Positions 35,895-45,751 of a stretch of DNA of 64,000 nucleotides are shown in pieces. The notes beneath the pieces are model-generated. The model saw only the letters and a program-made list of their open reading frames with translations. It did no database searches and was not told the origin of the DNA. Source of the DNA: Sphingobium soli (GTDB taxonomy: Bacteria > Pseudomonadota > Alphaproteobacteria > Sphingomonadales > Sphingomonadaceae); contig NZ_JAJGNP010000001.1 in assembly GCF_020782245.1 (NCBI RefSeq), positions 478,433 to 542,432 of the forward strand, written 5' to 3'. Both the position numbers and the translations under genes were made by a program. Position 1 is the first letter of the stretch. Each line of letters starts with the position of its first letter.

Positions 35895-35958
35895 GGGCGC
35901 GTCTCCTGCGTGTCCGTTTCCACGATTAGATCGCACGGCTGGCAGGAGAGCAAGGCCT

Positions 35959-37020
35959 TCAGCGCAGCGCGACGCGCGTATCGACCAGTCGAACGTCGTG
36001 CATCATGTTCAGATAGGCCTGAAGATAAAATTTGTGGGATGCCCCCACGATCACCAGCATGCGCTGCCCCGGCACCGCCCCCAATATATCACGGATGTTC
36101 GCCGCCATGCGCAGATTCCGTGTTTCCCAATAACCAGCGTAGTTTCGCCCATATCGCTGCGGCGAGGGTTCGTTCAAGGCTGCTCCAAAATCGCTGTCAT
36201 AGATAATGCGCGCCTGGTCGGGCGCGTTATAGTTTCGATAGAGCGTGAGAACCCCCTCGCCCAAACCTATGCCTTTAGACAATGTCGCGTCCGCCGCCTT
36301 GCGCCGGTTGGTGGCGGGATTGTCCCATGCCTTCATGAGCGCTTCGCCAGCGGCCTTTTCTTCCTCGGCATTGCGATAGGCGCGATCGGCGCTATGATCA
36401 TCTATCTGGGCCAGCCGCTCAAGCCCCAGCCGCGCGGCGAGCGGCGCCGCGATCAAAAACTCCTCATTGTGCCGTCCCCGCAGCATTTCCAGTCGCGCGA
36501 CCAATGTCGCGTCGAGGCCGTCGCCCGCATGGCGCTCGGACGGCGGCAGCCTCAACCATTGGACCAGCGCCGACCCCTGATCGGCCGATGCGAGAAACAG
36601 CGCGGCAAGATGCCGACGATCGCCGGCTGTGGGATTCGCCGGCCAGTTTGCCAGCAGACGATCGACGTGGGCCGTGGCAGCCAGAACGTCCAGCCCGGTC
36701 GCCTGCCGGGCTGGTGCCGCGTCCCAGCAATAATCCTTCACCGTGTCGGCATAACGCGAGGGGAAACGGCGCAGCGCATCACATTGCAGTCCGGATAGGG
36801 ATTCCACGGCAATTGCCTGCGGTTTCCATCCTGCCAGCCTGTCAAGCAGCGGATCGAGTTGCTTCGCCTCGAAACTCTCCGGCCAATTGGACAAATGTGG
36901 TGTACCCAACACCATCACCTCATTGGGTGGTCCGGCAACATCCTTGAGCGTGCCGGGATCGAAACCGGCGCCGGCCAGAAATGCGACAACCCATAAGGAG
37001 ACCGGGGACATAAGGGACAC
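35959..37020 (-). CDS. DUF5694 protein
   Basis: The product is 353 residues with a short hydrophobic leader (about 6-20), so it is probably exported. VMVLGTPHLSN near the start and LVIVGASHKFYLQAY near the end resemble the paired GTxH motifs of the TraB/TIKI superfamily, and this layout is seen in DUF5694. The GTPH motif in particular suggests a metal site, but activity is not known. It stands alone between ppk2 and aspS. Confidence 0.75.
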   Translation of the reverse strand: MSLMSPVSLWVVAFLAGAGFDPGTLKDVAGPPNEVMVLGTPHLSNWPESFEAKQLDPLLDRLAGWKPQAIAVESLSGLQCDALRRFPSRYADTVKDYCWDAAPARQATGLDVLAATAHVDRLLANWPANPTAGDRRHLAALFLASADQGSALVQWLRLPPSERHAGDGLDATLVARLEMLRGRHNEEFLIAAPLAARLGLERLAQIDDHSADRAYRNAEEEKAAGEALMKAWDNPATNRRKAADATLSKGIGLGEGVLTLYRNYNAPDQARIIYDSDFGAALNEPSPQRYGRNYAGYWETRNLRMAANIRDILGAVPGQRMLVIVGASHKFYLQAYLNMMHDVRLVDTRVALR

Positions 37021-37088
37021 TCCTGCTTGACCAAGCCGACCTTATCATAGTGTATTATTCAATCAATACAGCTTGACGTACATAGGGC

Positions 37089-37120
37089 AAAATGGCCCCC
37101 GTCGCGGGACGGGGGCCATT
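37089..37120 (-). terminator. terminator of aspS
   Basis: On the minus strand AATGGCCCCCGTC pairs with GACGGGGGCCATT over 12-13 bp with a small loop and then TTTTGCC. It is 28 bp after the aspS stop. Confidence 0.85.
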
Positions 37121-37147
37121 ACTTGGTATCGGCTATCAAGGGAGATA

Positions 37148-38932
37148 TTATGCCTTGGCCTGCGGCTCCACCACGCGGACATGGAGTTCGCGCAACTGCT
37201 TGAATTCCGCCGCGCTGGGCGCGCCCATCAGCAGGTCCTCGGCGCGCTGGTTCATCGGGAACAGCGTGATTTCGCGCAGATTTTGCGCGCCGCAGAGCAG
37301 CATCACGATGCGATCGACGCCGGCCGCCATGCCGCCATGGGGCGGCGCGCCATATTGGAAGGCGCGGTAGAGGCCGCCGAAGCGCTCCTCGACATCCGCC
37401 TTGCTGAGGCCCACCAGTTCGAACGCCTTGACCATGAGGTCAGGCGACTGGTTGCGGATCGAACCGGACGCAATTTCATAGCCGTTGCAGACCATATCAT
37501 ATTGATAGGCGTTGATCGTCAGAGGGTCCTGATTTTCCAGCGCGTCCAGGCCGCCCTGGGGCATCGAGAAGGGATTGTGCGCGAAGTCGATCGACTTCGT
37601 GTCCTCATCATATTCATAGAACGGGAAGTCGACGATCCAGCAAAGCTCGAACCGGTCCTTGTCGATGAGGTCAAGCTGTTCGCCGACACGGATGCGGGCG
37701 AGACCGGCGAGCTTGGCTGCCTGCGCTTCCTTGCCGGCGGCGAAGAAGACGCCGTCATTGGGGCCAAGGCCGAGCGCTTCGATCAGCTTCGCGGTCGCTT
37801 CGGGTCCATGATTTTTGGCGATCGGGCCGCCGGGGACGCCATCCTTGATGTTGATATAGCCAAGGCCCGAATAGCCTTCGCCGCGCGCCCACACATTCAT
37901 GTCGTCGAAGAATTTGCGGCTGCCCGCGCCCGCGCCCGGTGCGGGAATCGCGCGGATGCGCGCGCCGCCATCGACCAGCGAAGCAAAAATTCCGAAGCCC
38001 GAGCCAACGAAATGGTCGGTCACGTCCTGGATGATGATAGGGTTGCGCAGGTCGGGCTTGTCGCTGCCATATTTCAGCATCGCCTCGGCGTGCGGGATGC
38101 GCGGGAAGCTGCCGGCCGGGGTGACGGGCTTGCCGTCGGAGAAGGCTTCGAACACCTGCGCGATGACCGGCTCCATCGTGTTCCAGACGTCTTCCTGGGT
38201 GACGAAGCTCATTTCGAGGTCAAGCTGATAGAATTCGCCGGGCAGGCGGTCGGCGCGCGGATCTTCGTCGCGGAAGCAGGGCGCGATCTGGAAATAGCGG
38301 TCGAAGCCCGCGACCATCAGCAGCTGCTTATATTGCTGCGGCGCTTGCGGAAGGGCGTAGAATTTGCCCGGATGGATGCGGCTGGGCACCAGAAAGTCAC
38401 GCGCGCCTTCCGGGCTGCTCGCGGTCAGGATCGGCGTCGAATATTCGGTAAAGCCCGCGCCTTCCATGCGGCGGCGCATGTCGGAGATGATCTTCGTGCG
38501 CTTGACGATGTTGGCATGCAGCGTCTCACGCCGCAGGTCGAGGAAGCGATAGCGCAGGCGGATATCTTCGGGATAGTCCTGTTCGCCCGCGACTGGCAGC
38601 GGCAGGTCGGCAGCGGCAGACAGGACGGCCGCGTCCAGCGCTCGAATTTCGATCTCGCCGGTCGGCAGGTTGGGGTTCACCGCTTCCGTGGCGCGGGCGA
38701 CGACCTTGCCGGTGACGGTGACGACGCTTTCGGCCCGCAGCCCCTCGATCACCTGAAAGACAGGGCCGTCCACTTCGGTCACGATCTGCACCATGCCATA
38801 ATGATCGCGCAGGTCGATGAAGACCAGATCGCCATGATCGCGCTTCCGATGCACCCAGCCCGATACGCGGACCTCATTGCCGGCATCGGCGATGGTCAGG
38901 GCGCCGCAGGTGTGGGTGCGATAGGCGTGCAT
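37148..38932 (-). CDS. aspS: aspartyl-tRNA synthetase
   Basis: The product is 594 residues, the bacterial length. An OB-fold anticodon-binding domain leads ([20 protein letters not shown]), followed by class II motif 2 ([20 protein letters not shown]) and motif 3 ([19 protein letters not shown]), with the GAD insertion domain in between (about 290-420). The ATG at 38932 begins [10 protein letters not shown], a standard AspRS start. The enzyme charges tRNA-Asp, and possibly tRNA-Asn in organisms without AsnRS. It is divergent from rnd. Confidence 0.96.
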   Translation of the reverse strand: MHAYRTHTCGALTIADAGNEVRVSGWVHRKRDHGDLVFIDLRDHYGMVQIVTEVDGPVFQVIEGLRAESVVTVTGKVVARATEAVNPNLPTGEIEIRALDAAVLSAAADLPLPVAGEQDYPEDIRLRYRFLDLRRETLHANIVKRTKIISDMRRRMEGAGFTEYSTPILTASSPEGARDFLVPSRIHPGKFYALPQAPQQYKQLLMVAGFDRYFQIAPCFRDEDPRADRLPGEFYQLDLEMSFVTQEDVWNTMEPVIAQVFEAFSDGKPVTPAGSFPRIPHAEAMLKYGSDKPDLRNPIIIQDVTDHFVGSGFGIFASLVDGGARIRAIPAPGAGAGSRKFFDDMNVWARGEGYSGLGYINIKDGVPGGPIAKNHGPEATAKLIEALGLGPNDGVFFAAGKEAQAAKLAGLARIRVGEQLDLIDKDRFELCWIVDFPFYEYDEDTKSIDFAHNPFSMPQGGLDALENQDPLTINAYQYDMVCNGYEIASGSIRNQSPDLMVKAFELVGLSKADVEERFGGLYRAFQYGAPPHGGMAAGVDRIVMLLCGAQNLREITLFPMNQRAEDLLMGAPSAAEFKQLRELHVRVVEPQAKA

Positions 38933-39061
38933 GGCGTTTTGATCTTTCAGAATCGTTTTACGGAAATGACAAATTGTTGCGGCCCGGCTATGGGCTTGCC
39001 TTGTCGACCTTTCGACCAGCCCGCCGGACGCGGGCCAGCCCATAATAAGATCGAAGACCAT

Positions 39062-40228
39062 ATGCAAATTCATCCGCTGATTACCGACAGCAAGACGCTT
39101 TCAGATTTTTGCGCCCGCATTGCGAATTCCTCCTATGTCGCCGTCGACACGGAATTCATGCGGGAAAATAGCTACTGGCCCGACCTCTGCCTGGTGCAGG
39201 TGGCCGATTCTCACGAGGCGGCGGCGATCGACCCCAAGGCGCCGGGCATCGACCTGACGCCGCTGCTCAACCTGCTCGTCGACAATGAGGACGTGCTCAA
39301 GGTCTTCCATGCCGGCGGCCAGGACATTGAAATCGTCCACAACCTGACCGGCAAGGCTCCCCATCCCATGTTCGACACCCAGATCGCGGCCATGGCGCTC
39401 GGCCTTGGCGAGCAGATCGGCTATGGCAATCTGGTCGATGCATGGCTGGGCGTTCAGCTCGACAAGGGCGCGCGCTTCACCGACTGGGCGCGGCGACCGC
39501 TCGACAAGCGGCAGATCGACTATGCGATCGGCGACGTCACCTATCTGATCAAAATCTTCCCAAAAATGCTGGAAGAGTTGAAGAAGACCGGGCGCGGCGA
39601 CTGGCTGGACCAGGAAATGGAGCGGATCAGCAATCCGAGCAATTATGAGAATGATCCGGCGGATGCGTGGAAGCGCGTGCGCATCGCCAGCCGCAAGGCC
39701 GATGTGCTAGGCCGCCTCAAAGCGCTCGCCGCCTGGCGTGAGATGGAAGCGCAGGACAAGAATCTCCCGCGCGGTCGCATCGTAAAAGACGAGACGCTGG
39801 CCGATATCGCAAGCCATCCGCCGCGCGCCCAGGAGGATCTTGGCAAAGTGCGGGGCCTGTCCGCCACGTGGAAGACGAACGACATCGGCGCGCGGCTGAT
39901 GAGCGCGATCAAGGCGTCCCAGCCACTGGACCGCGACGAAATGCCTGAACGCGACCCCAAGCGGCCGGGGCTGGGCAAGGACGGTGCGCTGGTCGCCGAC
40001 CTGCTGAAACTGCTGCTCAAAATCCGGTCACGCGACATTGATGTGGCCGCGCGCCTGATCGCGCGCAGCGATGATATTGATGCGCTGGCGGCGGGCGTGC
40101 GCGAGGGCCTGTCGATCCTGGAAGGCTGGCGTTATGAACAATTTGGCCGCGACGCGGTTGATCTGGTCGAGGGGCGGCTTGCCTTTGCGGTCAAGGGCGG
40201 GCGGCTGAAAATGACGCGAACCGAATAG
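39062..40228 (+). CDS. rnd: ribonuclease D
   Basis: The product is 388 residues. The DEDD exonuclease acids are in VAVDTEFM (Asp29, Glu31), the [10 protein letters not shown] block and [10 protein letters not shown]. An HRDC domain follows (about 205-290: [20 protein letters not shown]). RNase D trims the 3' ends of tRNA and other stable RNAs. The start at 39062 begins [11 protein letters not shown]. The long antisense frame over aspS upstream is not coding. Confidence 0.94.
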   Translation: MQIHPLITDSKTLSDFCARIANSSYVAVDTEFMRENSYWPDLCLVQVADSHEAAAIDPKAPGIDLTPLLNLLVDNEDVLKVFHAGGQDIEIVHNLTGKAPHPMFDTQIAAMALGLGEQIGYGNLVDAWLGVQLDKGARFTDWARRPLDKRQIDYAIGDVTYLIKIFPKMLEELKKTGRGDWLDQEMERISNPSNYENDPADAWKRVRIASRKADVLGRLKALAAWREMEAQDKNLPRGRIVKDETLADIASHPPRAQEDLGKVRGLSATWKTNDIGARLMSAIKASQPLDRDEMPERDPKRPGLGKDGALVADLLKLLLKIRSRDIDVAARLIARSDDIDALAAGVREGLSILEGWRYEQFGRDAVDLVEGRLAFAVKGGRLKMTRTE

Positions 40229-40239
40229 GAGACGAAGCG

Positions 40240-40542
40240 ATGCGCTGGGCAATGACGGCATTATCTTTGGCCGGCCTGACCGGCTGTGCCGGCGCCAATG
40301 GCTCCGGCCCCCAAACGCCGCCGCCCGCGATGGCGGATGGCCCCTGCCGTGACGCAGGGCTGGACCGGTTCGTTGGACAGAAGGCAAGCGGCGACGTCGG
40401 CGCGCAATTGCTAGCTGCATCGGGCGCAAAGACGCTGCGCTGGGGCGCTCCGGGCATGGCCATGACGATGGATTTCCGTCCTGACCGGCTGACCGTCAGC
40501 TATGATGAAGCAATGATGATCACCACCGTTCGCTGCGGATAA
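40240..40542 (+). CDS. I78-family peptidase inhibitor lipoprotein
   Basis: The product is 100 residues. A lipobox ends LTGC (Cys16); the mature domain CRDAGLDRFVGQKAS ... GAKTLRWGAPGMAMTMDFRP, then DRLTVSYD and a terminal Cys is the I78 (potato-inhibitor-like) pattern. Such proteins inhibit serine proteases; here it would sit in the outer membrane, where it could guard against external proteases (inference). It starts 11 bp after rnd, so it may be in the same transcript. Confidence 0.85.
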   Translation: MRWAMTALSLAGLTGCAGANGSGPQTPPPAMADGPCRDAGLDRFVGQKASGDVGAQLLAASGAKTLRWGAPGMAMTMDFRPDRLTVSYDEAMMITTVRCG

Positions 40543-40567
40543 GCACCCGCGTGACCAGCATCCTTCG

Positions 40568-40957
40568 ATGACAGCCTCTGCCGATCTGGCCATTCGGATG
40601 GTCCGTGCCGCCTTCAACCGCGCTCTGGCCGAGGCGAATTTGAAGGCGATCGAGCCGTTGCTGGCACGCGACGTCGTGCTGGTGACGGGAACGGACAGCG
40701 CCGTGCTCATGGGCAAACGCGCGCAACTCGCCACCTGGAAGCGGGACTTCGCCGCATCGGACCGCTTGGTCTACACGCGCACGACCGAACGCGTCACAAT
40801 TTCCGCGGTCGAGCCGATCGCGATGGAAGAAGGACGATGGTCCGGCGCATCCACCGAGGATGGGCGTATTCTGGCAGCTGGAAGCTATTGCGCGAAATGG
40901 CGCGAAATGTCGGGCTCCTGGCTGATCGAAGCGGAGATTTTCGTCACCCTGGCCTGA
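40568..40957 (+). CDS. SnoaL/DUF4440-like protein
   Basis: The product is 129 residues with the NTF2/SnoaL cone fold pattern: a helical start (AIRMVRAAFNRALAEANLKA), LLARDVVLVTGTDS, and repeated strands to FVTL at the end. It has no signal peptide. Members include isomerases, cyclases and many proteins of unknown role. The ATG is 25 bp after the previous gene. No active-site residues can be assigned. Confidence 0.75.
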   Translation: MTASADLAIRMVRAAFNRALAEANLKAIEPLLARDVVLVTGTDSAVLMGKRAQLATWKRDFAASDRLVYTRTTERVTISAVEPIAMEEGRWSGASTEDGRILAAGSYCAKWREMSGSWLIEAEIFVTLA

Positions 40958-40966
40958 CGCGCGCGA

Positions 40967-41668
40967 TCACAGCTCAAGCCCGATCAGAGTTCCGCTGCCA
41001 ATACGATCGACATGGCGCTTGCCGTCGATCTCCAGCCAGTCGGGTGTGACTTCCAGCCGCCGTCCCCGGATAGTCGTGCGCAAATGCTCTACCGCGATCC
41101 GGTTGCGCGCTACGATGCGCAGCACGCACAGGCCGTCACCCCGTGCGGCCATCATCGAATAGCGATCGCCACGCAGCAGGAAGTGCCAGCTTCCATCCAG
41201 CGGCTTCCATTCATTGCCGTCGATCACCTGCATCGCATCGCCGTCCGCATTGCCCAATCGGACGCTGATGCGTGTCGCGCCATTGGTCCGGCGCGGAGGC
41301 GCGAACATCAGGATCGCTTCGCCATCCAGCGTGATCGGAATGGGCGTATCACGAAGCAGGCGCGATCCGCCCACGATCAATTGAGGAAGTTCCGCGGAAA
41401 ATGGCAGGCGATCCCGTGCGAAATGGCGCTGCCGCACGACCGGGTTGGCATGAAAACTATGCACCTGCGTCGGCGTCAGCCGACCTTCCTCCACCAAACC
41501 ATGGCAAGTGGGGCAGAACAGCGTCACGCCGGGACTGTCGGGCAGCCGCAGATAGCGATAGATGGTGACGCCGCACCGGACGCAGGCGAAGCCGCAGGCC
41601 TGGCGGACGGTCGCGCGTTTCTCGGCCGTCAGGTCCGGCAAGGACGGCATCACTCGCAAGCCCACCAT
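40967..41668 (-). CDS. HNH-like zinc-finger protein
   Basis: The product is 233 residues. The N-terminal part has GFACVRCGVTIY and LFCPTCHGLVEEG, two CxxC knuckles of an HNH-type treble clef, beginning with KRATVRQACGF. The typical second His/Asn of an active HNH site is not evident; CPTCH could supply one His. After about residue 90 a beta-rich domain follows (SAELPQLIVGGSRLLRDTP ..., ITLDGEAILMFAPP). It may be a nuclease or a structural zinc protein. No restriction genes are near. Confidence 0.6.
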   Translation of the reverse strand: MVGLRVMPSLPDLTAEKRATVRQACGFACVRCGVTIYRYLRLPDSPGVTLFCPTCHGLVEEGRLTPTQVHSFHANPVVRQRHFARDRLPFSAELPQLIVGGSRLLRDTPIPITLDGEAILMFAPPRRTNGATRISVRLGNADGDAMQVIDGNEWKPLDGSWHFLLRGDRYSMMAARGDGLCVLRIVARNRIAVEHLRTTIRGRRLEVTPDWLEIDGKRHVDRIGSGTLIGLEL

Positions 41669-41812
41669 GGCGACACCCCTTCATTGCCCTGCCCGCCCAA
41701 ATGCGGCCAAGGGTTCCTGACATGGCGTCCTCACGGTTGGAGCTCTGCCGGCTCCATGATGCTGCTATCGTTGAAATATATGCGCCCAAGTCAAGGGGCT
41801 GCGTGAAATAGT
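41669..41812. other. short non-coding gap
   Basis: This 144-bp gap between two minus-strand genes has a small hairpin (GGAGC/GCTCC near 41739-41755). I see no gene in it. Confidence 0.4.
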
Positions 41813-42199
41813 CTATCGCTGGGGCAACAGGTCCACGTTTCGCGACGCGGCGATCGCCCTTATCCGGTCCGGGTTCGGCATGTTCTTGATCGCGATTTCA
41901 GCATAGTCGCCGGCGCTGAAAAGTTCGACATGGCCCACACCAAAGATGCGCTGCCCGAGCGTCTGGGTTATCCGCACCGACCGGATGCTCGACAGCGCGA
42001 TTTCCGTCCGCTGCTTGGACAACAGGCCCTTTTCCATCAGTACTTCGCGATCCGACAGCGCCAGTCGCTCGCCCTTGTGCAACACCCACCAGATCGCGAT
42101 GGCGAGGATGCCGATTATCGATATGAGGAGCAGCACGAACAGCACGGGATGTGCCCGGAACATCGCAGGATGCTCGTCATATAGCCAGGTGTCGCTCAT
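41813..42199 (-). CDS. bPH2-type PH-domain membrane protein
   Basis: The product is 128 residues. A membrane helix (LFVLLLISIIGILAIAIWWV, about 20-40) precedes a single bacterial PH domain of the YdbS type (ALSDREVLMEKGLLSKQRTE, SVRITQTLGQRIFGVGHVEL). The start ATG at 42199 follows a GGAGG-like stretch (minus strand GGCGGC), weakly supported. Function is unknown; related proteins are membrane-associated. Confidence 0.82.
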   Translation of the reverse strand: MSDTWLYDEHPAMFRAHPVLFVLLLISIIGILAIAIWWVLHKGERLALSDREVLMEKGLLSKQRTEIALSSIRSVRITQTLGQRIFGVGHVELFSAGDYAEIAIKNMPNPDRIRAIAASRNVDLLPQR

Positions 42200-42325
42200 G
42201 CCGCCTCCCGCGAATGTTCGGTGTTTCACCATGAGGCCTGGCCATTCGTCAAGCGGCATGCTCACAGGCCCTTGCCTCATTTGGCGCTGTGCAAGCCTGT
42301 GTTCAGCCAAGCCATTACATTTTGC

Positions 42326-42337
42326 GACAAATTTGTC
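42326..42337. promoter_or_regulatory. palindrome in the receptor promoter region
   Basis: GACAAATTTGTC is a perfect 12-bp palindrome 88 bp before the TonB receptor start. TTGCGACA occurs twice nearby (42323-42330 and 42354-42361). It is a candidate operator for an iron- or carbon-responsive repressor. Confidence 0.4.
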
Positions 42338-42413
42338 CGACATATGCCAGAATCTTGCGACAGATCTCGGCTAGATCGCCATGGAAGCTTCAATGATTTG
42401 TCCGGGGGTGTTC

Positions 42414-45233
42414 GTGCGTCGATCCGCATATCTGATCCTGTTGCCTTTGCTGACCGGCGCCGCGCCCGGCGCCCTGATAGCGCAGGAGGTCGATCAGCGG
42501 GCTGCCCCGCCGCAGGACGACGTGGACGAGGGCGAGGAAATCATCGTCACCGGGCAACCGGAACGGGGTGCGGTGATCGGCGATATCGAACCGGAGCAGA
42601 AATTGTCGTCCGCCGACGTAAGGGCGCTGGGCGTTACGTCGATCGCTGAACTTATCACCGAACTGGAGCCGCAGACCAACGGAACGCCGATCATCCTGCT
42701 GAACGGAAAGCGGATTTCCAGCTTTTCCGAGATTCGCGACATTCCGTCAGAGGCTGTCGCGCGGGTCGACATTTTGCCCGAACAGGTTGCCCTCTCCTAC
42801 GGCTATGCGCCGACGCAGAAGGTCGTCAATGTCGTCCTGCGCCAGCGCTTCCGATCCGAGAAGGCAGAGGTGCAACTGGGAACGACGACAGAGGGCGGTC
42901 GGGACAATGGCGAGGTCGAGGCCGGGCTGCTGCGCATCCGGGGCGATAACCGCTTTTCGCTGGACCTGGAATATAGCCGCGCCGGGCGGCTGCTGGAGAG
43001 CGAGCGCGATATTATCACCACGCCGGCCCGTCGCCCCTATGCGCTGGGCGGCAATGTCACAGGGATTGCCGATGGGGCCGAGATCGACCCCGCCCTGTCG
43101 GCACTGGCCGGGCAGACCGTCACCGTTGCCGCCGCCCCGGCAAATGCCGCCAATGGCGCGCCGTCCCTGACGGACTTCGTCGCCGGCGCGAACATAGCTG
43201 CCATCACCGACCTGACCGCCTATCGGACGCTCAGCCCAGCGACGGAGAATTTTTCCGCGAACGCAACGTTGGCGCGGGCGCTGGGCGGCGTGTCGGCGAC
43301 GATCAACGGCCGGTTGGCGCTATCGGAGAACGACACGCTTCAGGGGTTATCGACCGCTGCGCTGGGCCTGGCTGCCGGGTCGCCCTTTTCCCCCTTTGCG
43401 CAGGATGTGACCCTCTATCGCTATCTGGCCCAAGGCGGCGCGCTGGCGCAGCAGGTAAGGGGCACGACCGGCCATATCGGCGTAACACTCAACGGGCAGA
43501 TCGGGCGCAAATGGCAATGGTCCTTCACCGGCAATGGAGACCTGTCGATCACCCGCACCCGGACTGATCGCGGCATTGATACCGATGCGATACAGACTGC
43601 GCTGAATGCCGGCGATCCTTCGGTCAATCCCTATGGCGATTTCGCTCCCGCGCTAATCGCCGCCCGGACCATCGACACGGCGCGCGCCAAAAGCCAGGCC
43701 GTAACCGGCGACCTGCTGGTGAGCGGGGCCTTGTTCCGCATGCCGGCCGGGGATGTCATGACATCCATCCGCTTTGGCGCGTCAGCAAATGGGTTTGAAA
43801 GCCGGTCGGTGCGATCGGGTATCGAGCGCAACACCGATTACAGCCGCGAAACCGGTAGCGGGCAAATCAGCGTCGACGTGCCGCTGACCAGTCGATCCAA
43901 AGGCATATTGGGCGGCGTCGGCGACATCGGAGTCAACCTGAACGTCGCGGCGCAACAGCTTTCGGACTTCGGCACCTTGTCCACTTTGGGCTATGGATTG
44001 CGCTGGCAACCGATAAGGGCGGTTCAGATACTGGCCTCCGCCAATCAGGATCGCGCCGCGCCGACGGGTGCGCAGATCACCGATCCGCTGATTTCCACGC
44101 CCAATGTCTCCGTGTTTGATTATGCCACCGGACAAAGCGTATTCGTGACGCAATTGTCGGGTGGCAACGCAGCGCTGAAAGAAAGCGTGCGCGATCAGTT
44201 TCGCCTGAACGCGCGCATAAAGCCGTTCGACAAGCCCAATCTGACGCTGACAGCGACCTATCTCAACAGCCGGACCAGCAACCCTATCGCCGCCTTTCCC
44301 ACGCCCACGCCCGATTTGGAGGCCGCATTTCCGCAACGCTTCGTGCGCGACGAGGATGGCAGCCTGATCCAGGTGGACGCGCGGCCGATCAATTTCCTGC
44401 AATCGCGCAGCGAGCAGCTGCGGTGGGGCTTTGACCTGTCCGTGCCCTTGAAGTCGCATATCCAGAAGGTCATCGAGGCGTGGCGGGCCAACGGAGCACG
44501 GCCGGAGGATCGTCCGAAAGAGCTGGACGACATGCGCGCGGCCTATGGCGGCAGCCGGAGGCGGAGCGAAGGATCGCCAGACGGCGAACGCCGAAACACC
44601 GACGGCGAAAGAGACAGGTCGAACGATAGTGCCGGAAACGGCGATGGTGGGCAGGCGCGCGGCGATGGCGGCGGACCGAGGCGGGGCTTTGGCGGCGGCG
44701 GACGCGGGCGCGGCGGCGGTCAGGGCGGCGGACGGCTGAGCTTCAGCCTCTATCACACCTGGCATCTGGACGAGAGCATCCTGATCGCGCCTGGCGTGCC
44801 CGAGCTTGACCTGCTCAACGGCGACGCGACCGGATCATCGGGCGGGCAGCCCCGTCATGAGATCAAGGCGCGCGTGGGCTATTCCAACAACGGGATCGGC
44901 GCGCGGCTGGGGGTCGACTGGGAAAGCGGTACCCATGTCGATGGCGCGCTGGGCGGGAATTCACGGCTGGAGTTTGGCAGCCTGGCGACAGCGAACCTGC
45001 GCCTGTTCGCCAATCTGGGGCAGATGCCCGATCTGGTGAAATCCATGCCATTCCTAAAGGGGTCGCGCATTTCGTTGCGATTGGACAATGTCTTCAATCA
45101 GCGGCGCGAGGTGCGCGATGCGACAGGGATGACTCCACTGCGTTATCAGCAGGATTATCTTGATCCGCTCGGGCGGACCATTTCGATCCAGTTCCGCAAA
45201 CTGTTCACGCCGGCTTTTGGCGGCGGGCGATAG
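42414..45233 (+). CDS. TonB-dependent receptor with Gly/Arg-rich insertion
   Basis: The product is about 939 residues. I used the GTG at 42414 because it gives a clean leader (RRSAYLILLPLLTGAAPGALIAQE) after GGGGG; an ATG at 42381 adds 11 residues. The TonB-box-like EEIIVTGQ is at about 40-47, then a plug (to about 150) and a barrel ending SIQFRKLF plus a short Gly-rich tail. At about residues 710-775 a low-complexity stretch rich in Gly, Arg, Asp and Ser (RRGFGGGGRGRGGG) replaces a normal loop. These receptors import siderophores, glycans or vitamins; the substrate is unknown. No transporter partners are near. Confidence 0.85.
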   Translation: MRRSAYLILLPLLTGAAPGALIAQEVDQRAAPPQDDVDEGEEIIVTGQPERGAVIGDIEPEQKLSSADVRALGVTSIAELITELEPQTNGTPIILLNGKRISSFSEIRDIPSEAVARVDILPEQVALSYGYAPTQKVVNVVLRQRFRSEKAEVQLGTTTEGGRDNGEVEAGLLRIRGDNRFSLDLEYSRAGRLLESERDIITTPARRPYALGGNVTGIADGAEIDPALSALAGQTVTVAAAPANAANGAPSLTDFVAGANIAAITDLTAYRTLSPATENFSANATLARALGGVSATINGRLALSENDTLQGLSTAALGLAAGSPFSPFAQDVTLYRYLAQGGALAQQVRGTTGHIGVTLNGQIGRKWQWSFTGNGDLSITRTRTDRGIDTDAIQTALNAGDPSVNPYGDFAPALIAARTIDTARAKSQAVTGDLLVSGALFRMPAGDVMTSIRFGASANGFESRSVRSGIERNTDYSRETGSGQISVDVPLTSRSKGILGGVGDIGVNLNVAAQQLSDFGTLSTLGYGLRWQPIRAVQILASANQDRAAPTGAQITDPLISTPNVSVFDYATGQSVFVTQLSGGNAALKESVRDQFRLNARIKPFDKPNLTLTATYLNSRTSNPIAAFPTPTPDLEAAFPQRFVRDEDGSLIQVDARPINFLQSRSEQLRWGFDLSVPLKSHIQKVIEAWRANGARPEDRPKELDDMRAAYGGSRRRSEGSPDGERRNTDGERDRSNDSAGNGDGGQARGDGGGPRRGFGGGGRGRGGGQGGGRLSFSLYHTWHLDESILIAPGVPELDLLNGDATGSSGGQPRHEIKARVGYSNNGIGARLGVDWESGTHVDGALGGNSRLEFGSLATANLRLFANLGQMPDLVKSMPFLKGSRISLRLDNVFNQRREVRDATGMTPLRYQQDYLDPLGRTISIQFRKLFTPAFGGGR

Positions 45234-45241
45234 CGTGACGA

Positions 45242-45263
45242 GGGGTAGGATGGGGGTAGGATG
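45242..45263. repeat. 11-bp tandem direct repeat upstream of crcB
   Basis: GGGGTAGGATG is repeated without spacer (45242-45252 and 45253-45263). It lies just after the receptor stop and 90 bp before crcB. Confidence 0.6.
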
Positions 45264-45321
45264 GCATCCGCGGTCCCACCGTGCCCCATGGCTGGCGGAA
45301 ATGGCCTGATTGCGTTCTTTC

Positions 45322-45345
45322 CCCTATAGCCGATTCGCTATAGGG
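45322..45345. promoter_or_regulatory. hairpin upstream of crcB
   Basis: CCCTATAGC and GCTATAGGG (9 bp, perfect) flank a 6-nt loop and end 8 bp before the crcB ATG. It could be an operator or a translation-control hairpin. I do not see the conserved fluoride-riboswitch sequence here. Confidence 0.5.
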
Positions 45346-45352
45346 CGGGCCT

Positions 45353-45751
45353 ATGACCAATATTTTTCTCGTGATGGGGGGCGGCGCGGTCGGCGCGGCA
45401 CTGCGCTACCAGCTTGGCCGCCTGGCCGGGCATCTGACGCCGGGTGCGACTTGGCCCTGGGGCACCTTCGCCGCCAATCTGATCGGCGGCTTGGCCATGG
45501 GCCTGCTGGCCGGATGGCTGACGCGCGAAAGCGGTGCGACCGGGCCGCTTAACAGCGAATCGCTGCGCCTGCTGCTGGGCGTCGGCCTGCTGGGCGGTTT
45601 CACCACATTTTCCGCCTTCAGCCTGGAAACGATGCTGATGATAGACCGGGGCCAGGCACTCATGGCGATGGTGTATGCCCTGGCATCGGTTGGCGGCGCG
45701 GTATGCGCGCTGGGGCTGGGCCTGATGCTGACGCGGAGCGCTGGCGCATGA
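45353..45751 (+). CDS. crcB: fluoride channel CrcB
   Basis: The product is 132 residues with four helices. GAALRYQLGR, GTFAANLIGG and GGFTTFSAFSLE are the Fluc-family marks, including the conserved Asn and the Phe-box Phe residues. The protein works as an antiparallel dimer to expel fluoride. Its stop overlaps the next gene start (ATGA), so expression is coupled to the pseudouridine synthase. Confidence 0.93.
   Translation: MTNIFLVMGGGAVGAALRYQLGRLAGHLTPGATWPWGTFAANLIGGLAMGLLAGWLTRESGATGPLNSESLRLLLGVGLLGGFTTFSAFSLETMLMIDRGQALMAMVYALASVGGAVCALGLGLMLTRSAGA

Noticed and set aside
37073..39061. Very long open frame on the plus strand opposite aspS, running into rnd
   Set aside because: It is the antisense of a well-supported aspS, with typical GC-rich shadow composition. 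The rnd gene starts at 39062 with its own ATG and family start.
45243..45352. Fluoride riboswitch ahead of crcB
   Set aside because: GGATGG and ATCC-like segments are present, but the ordered consensus and pseudoknot partners are not seen. The hairpin at 45322-45345 is a different structure.
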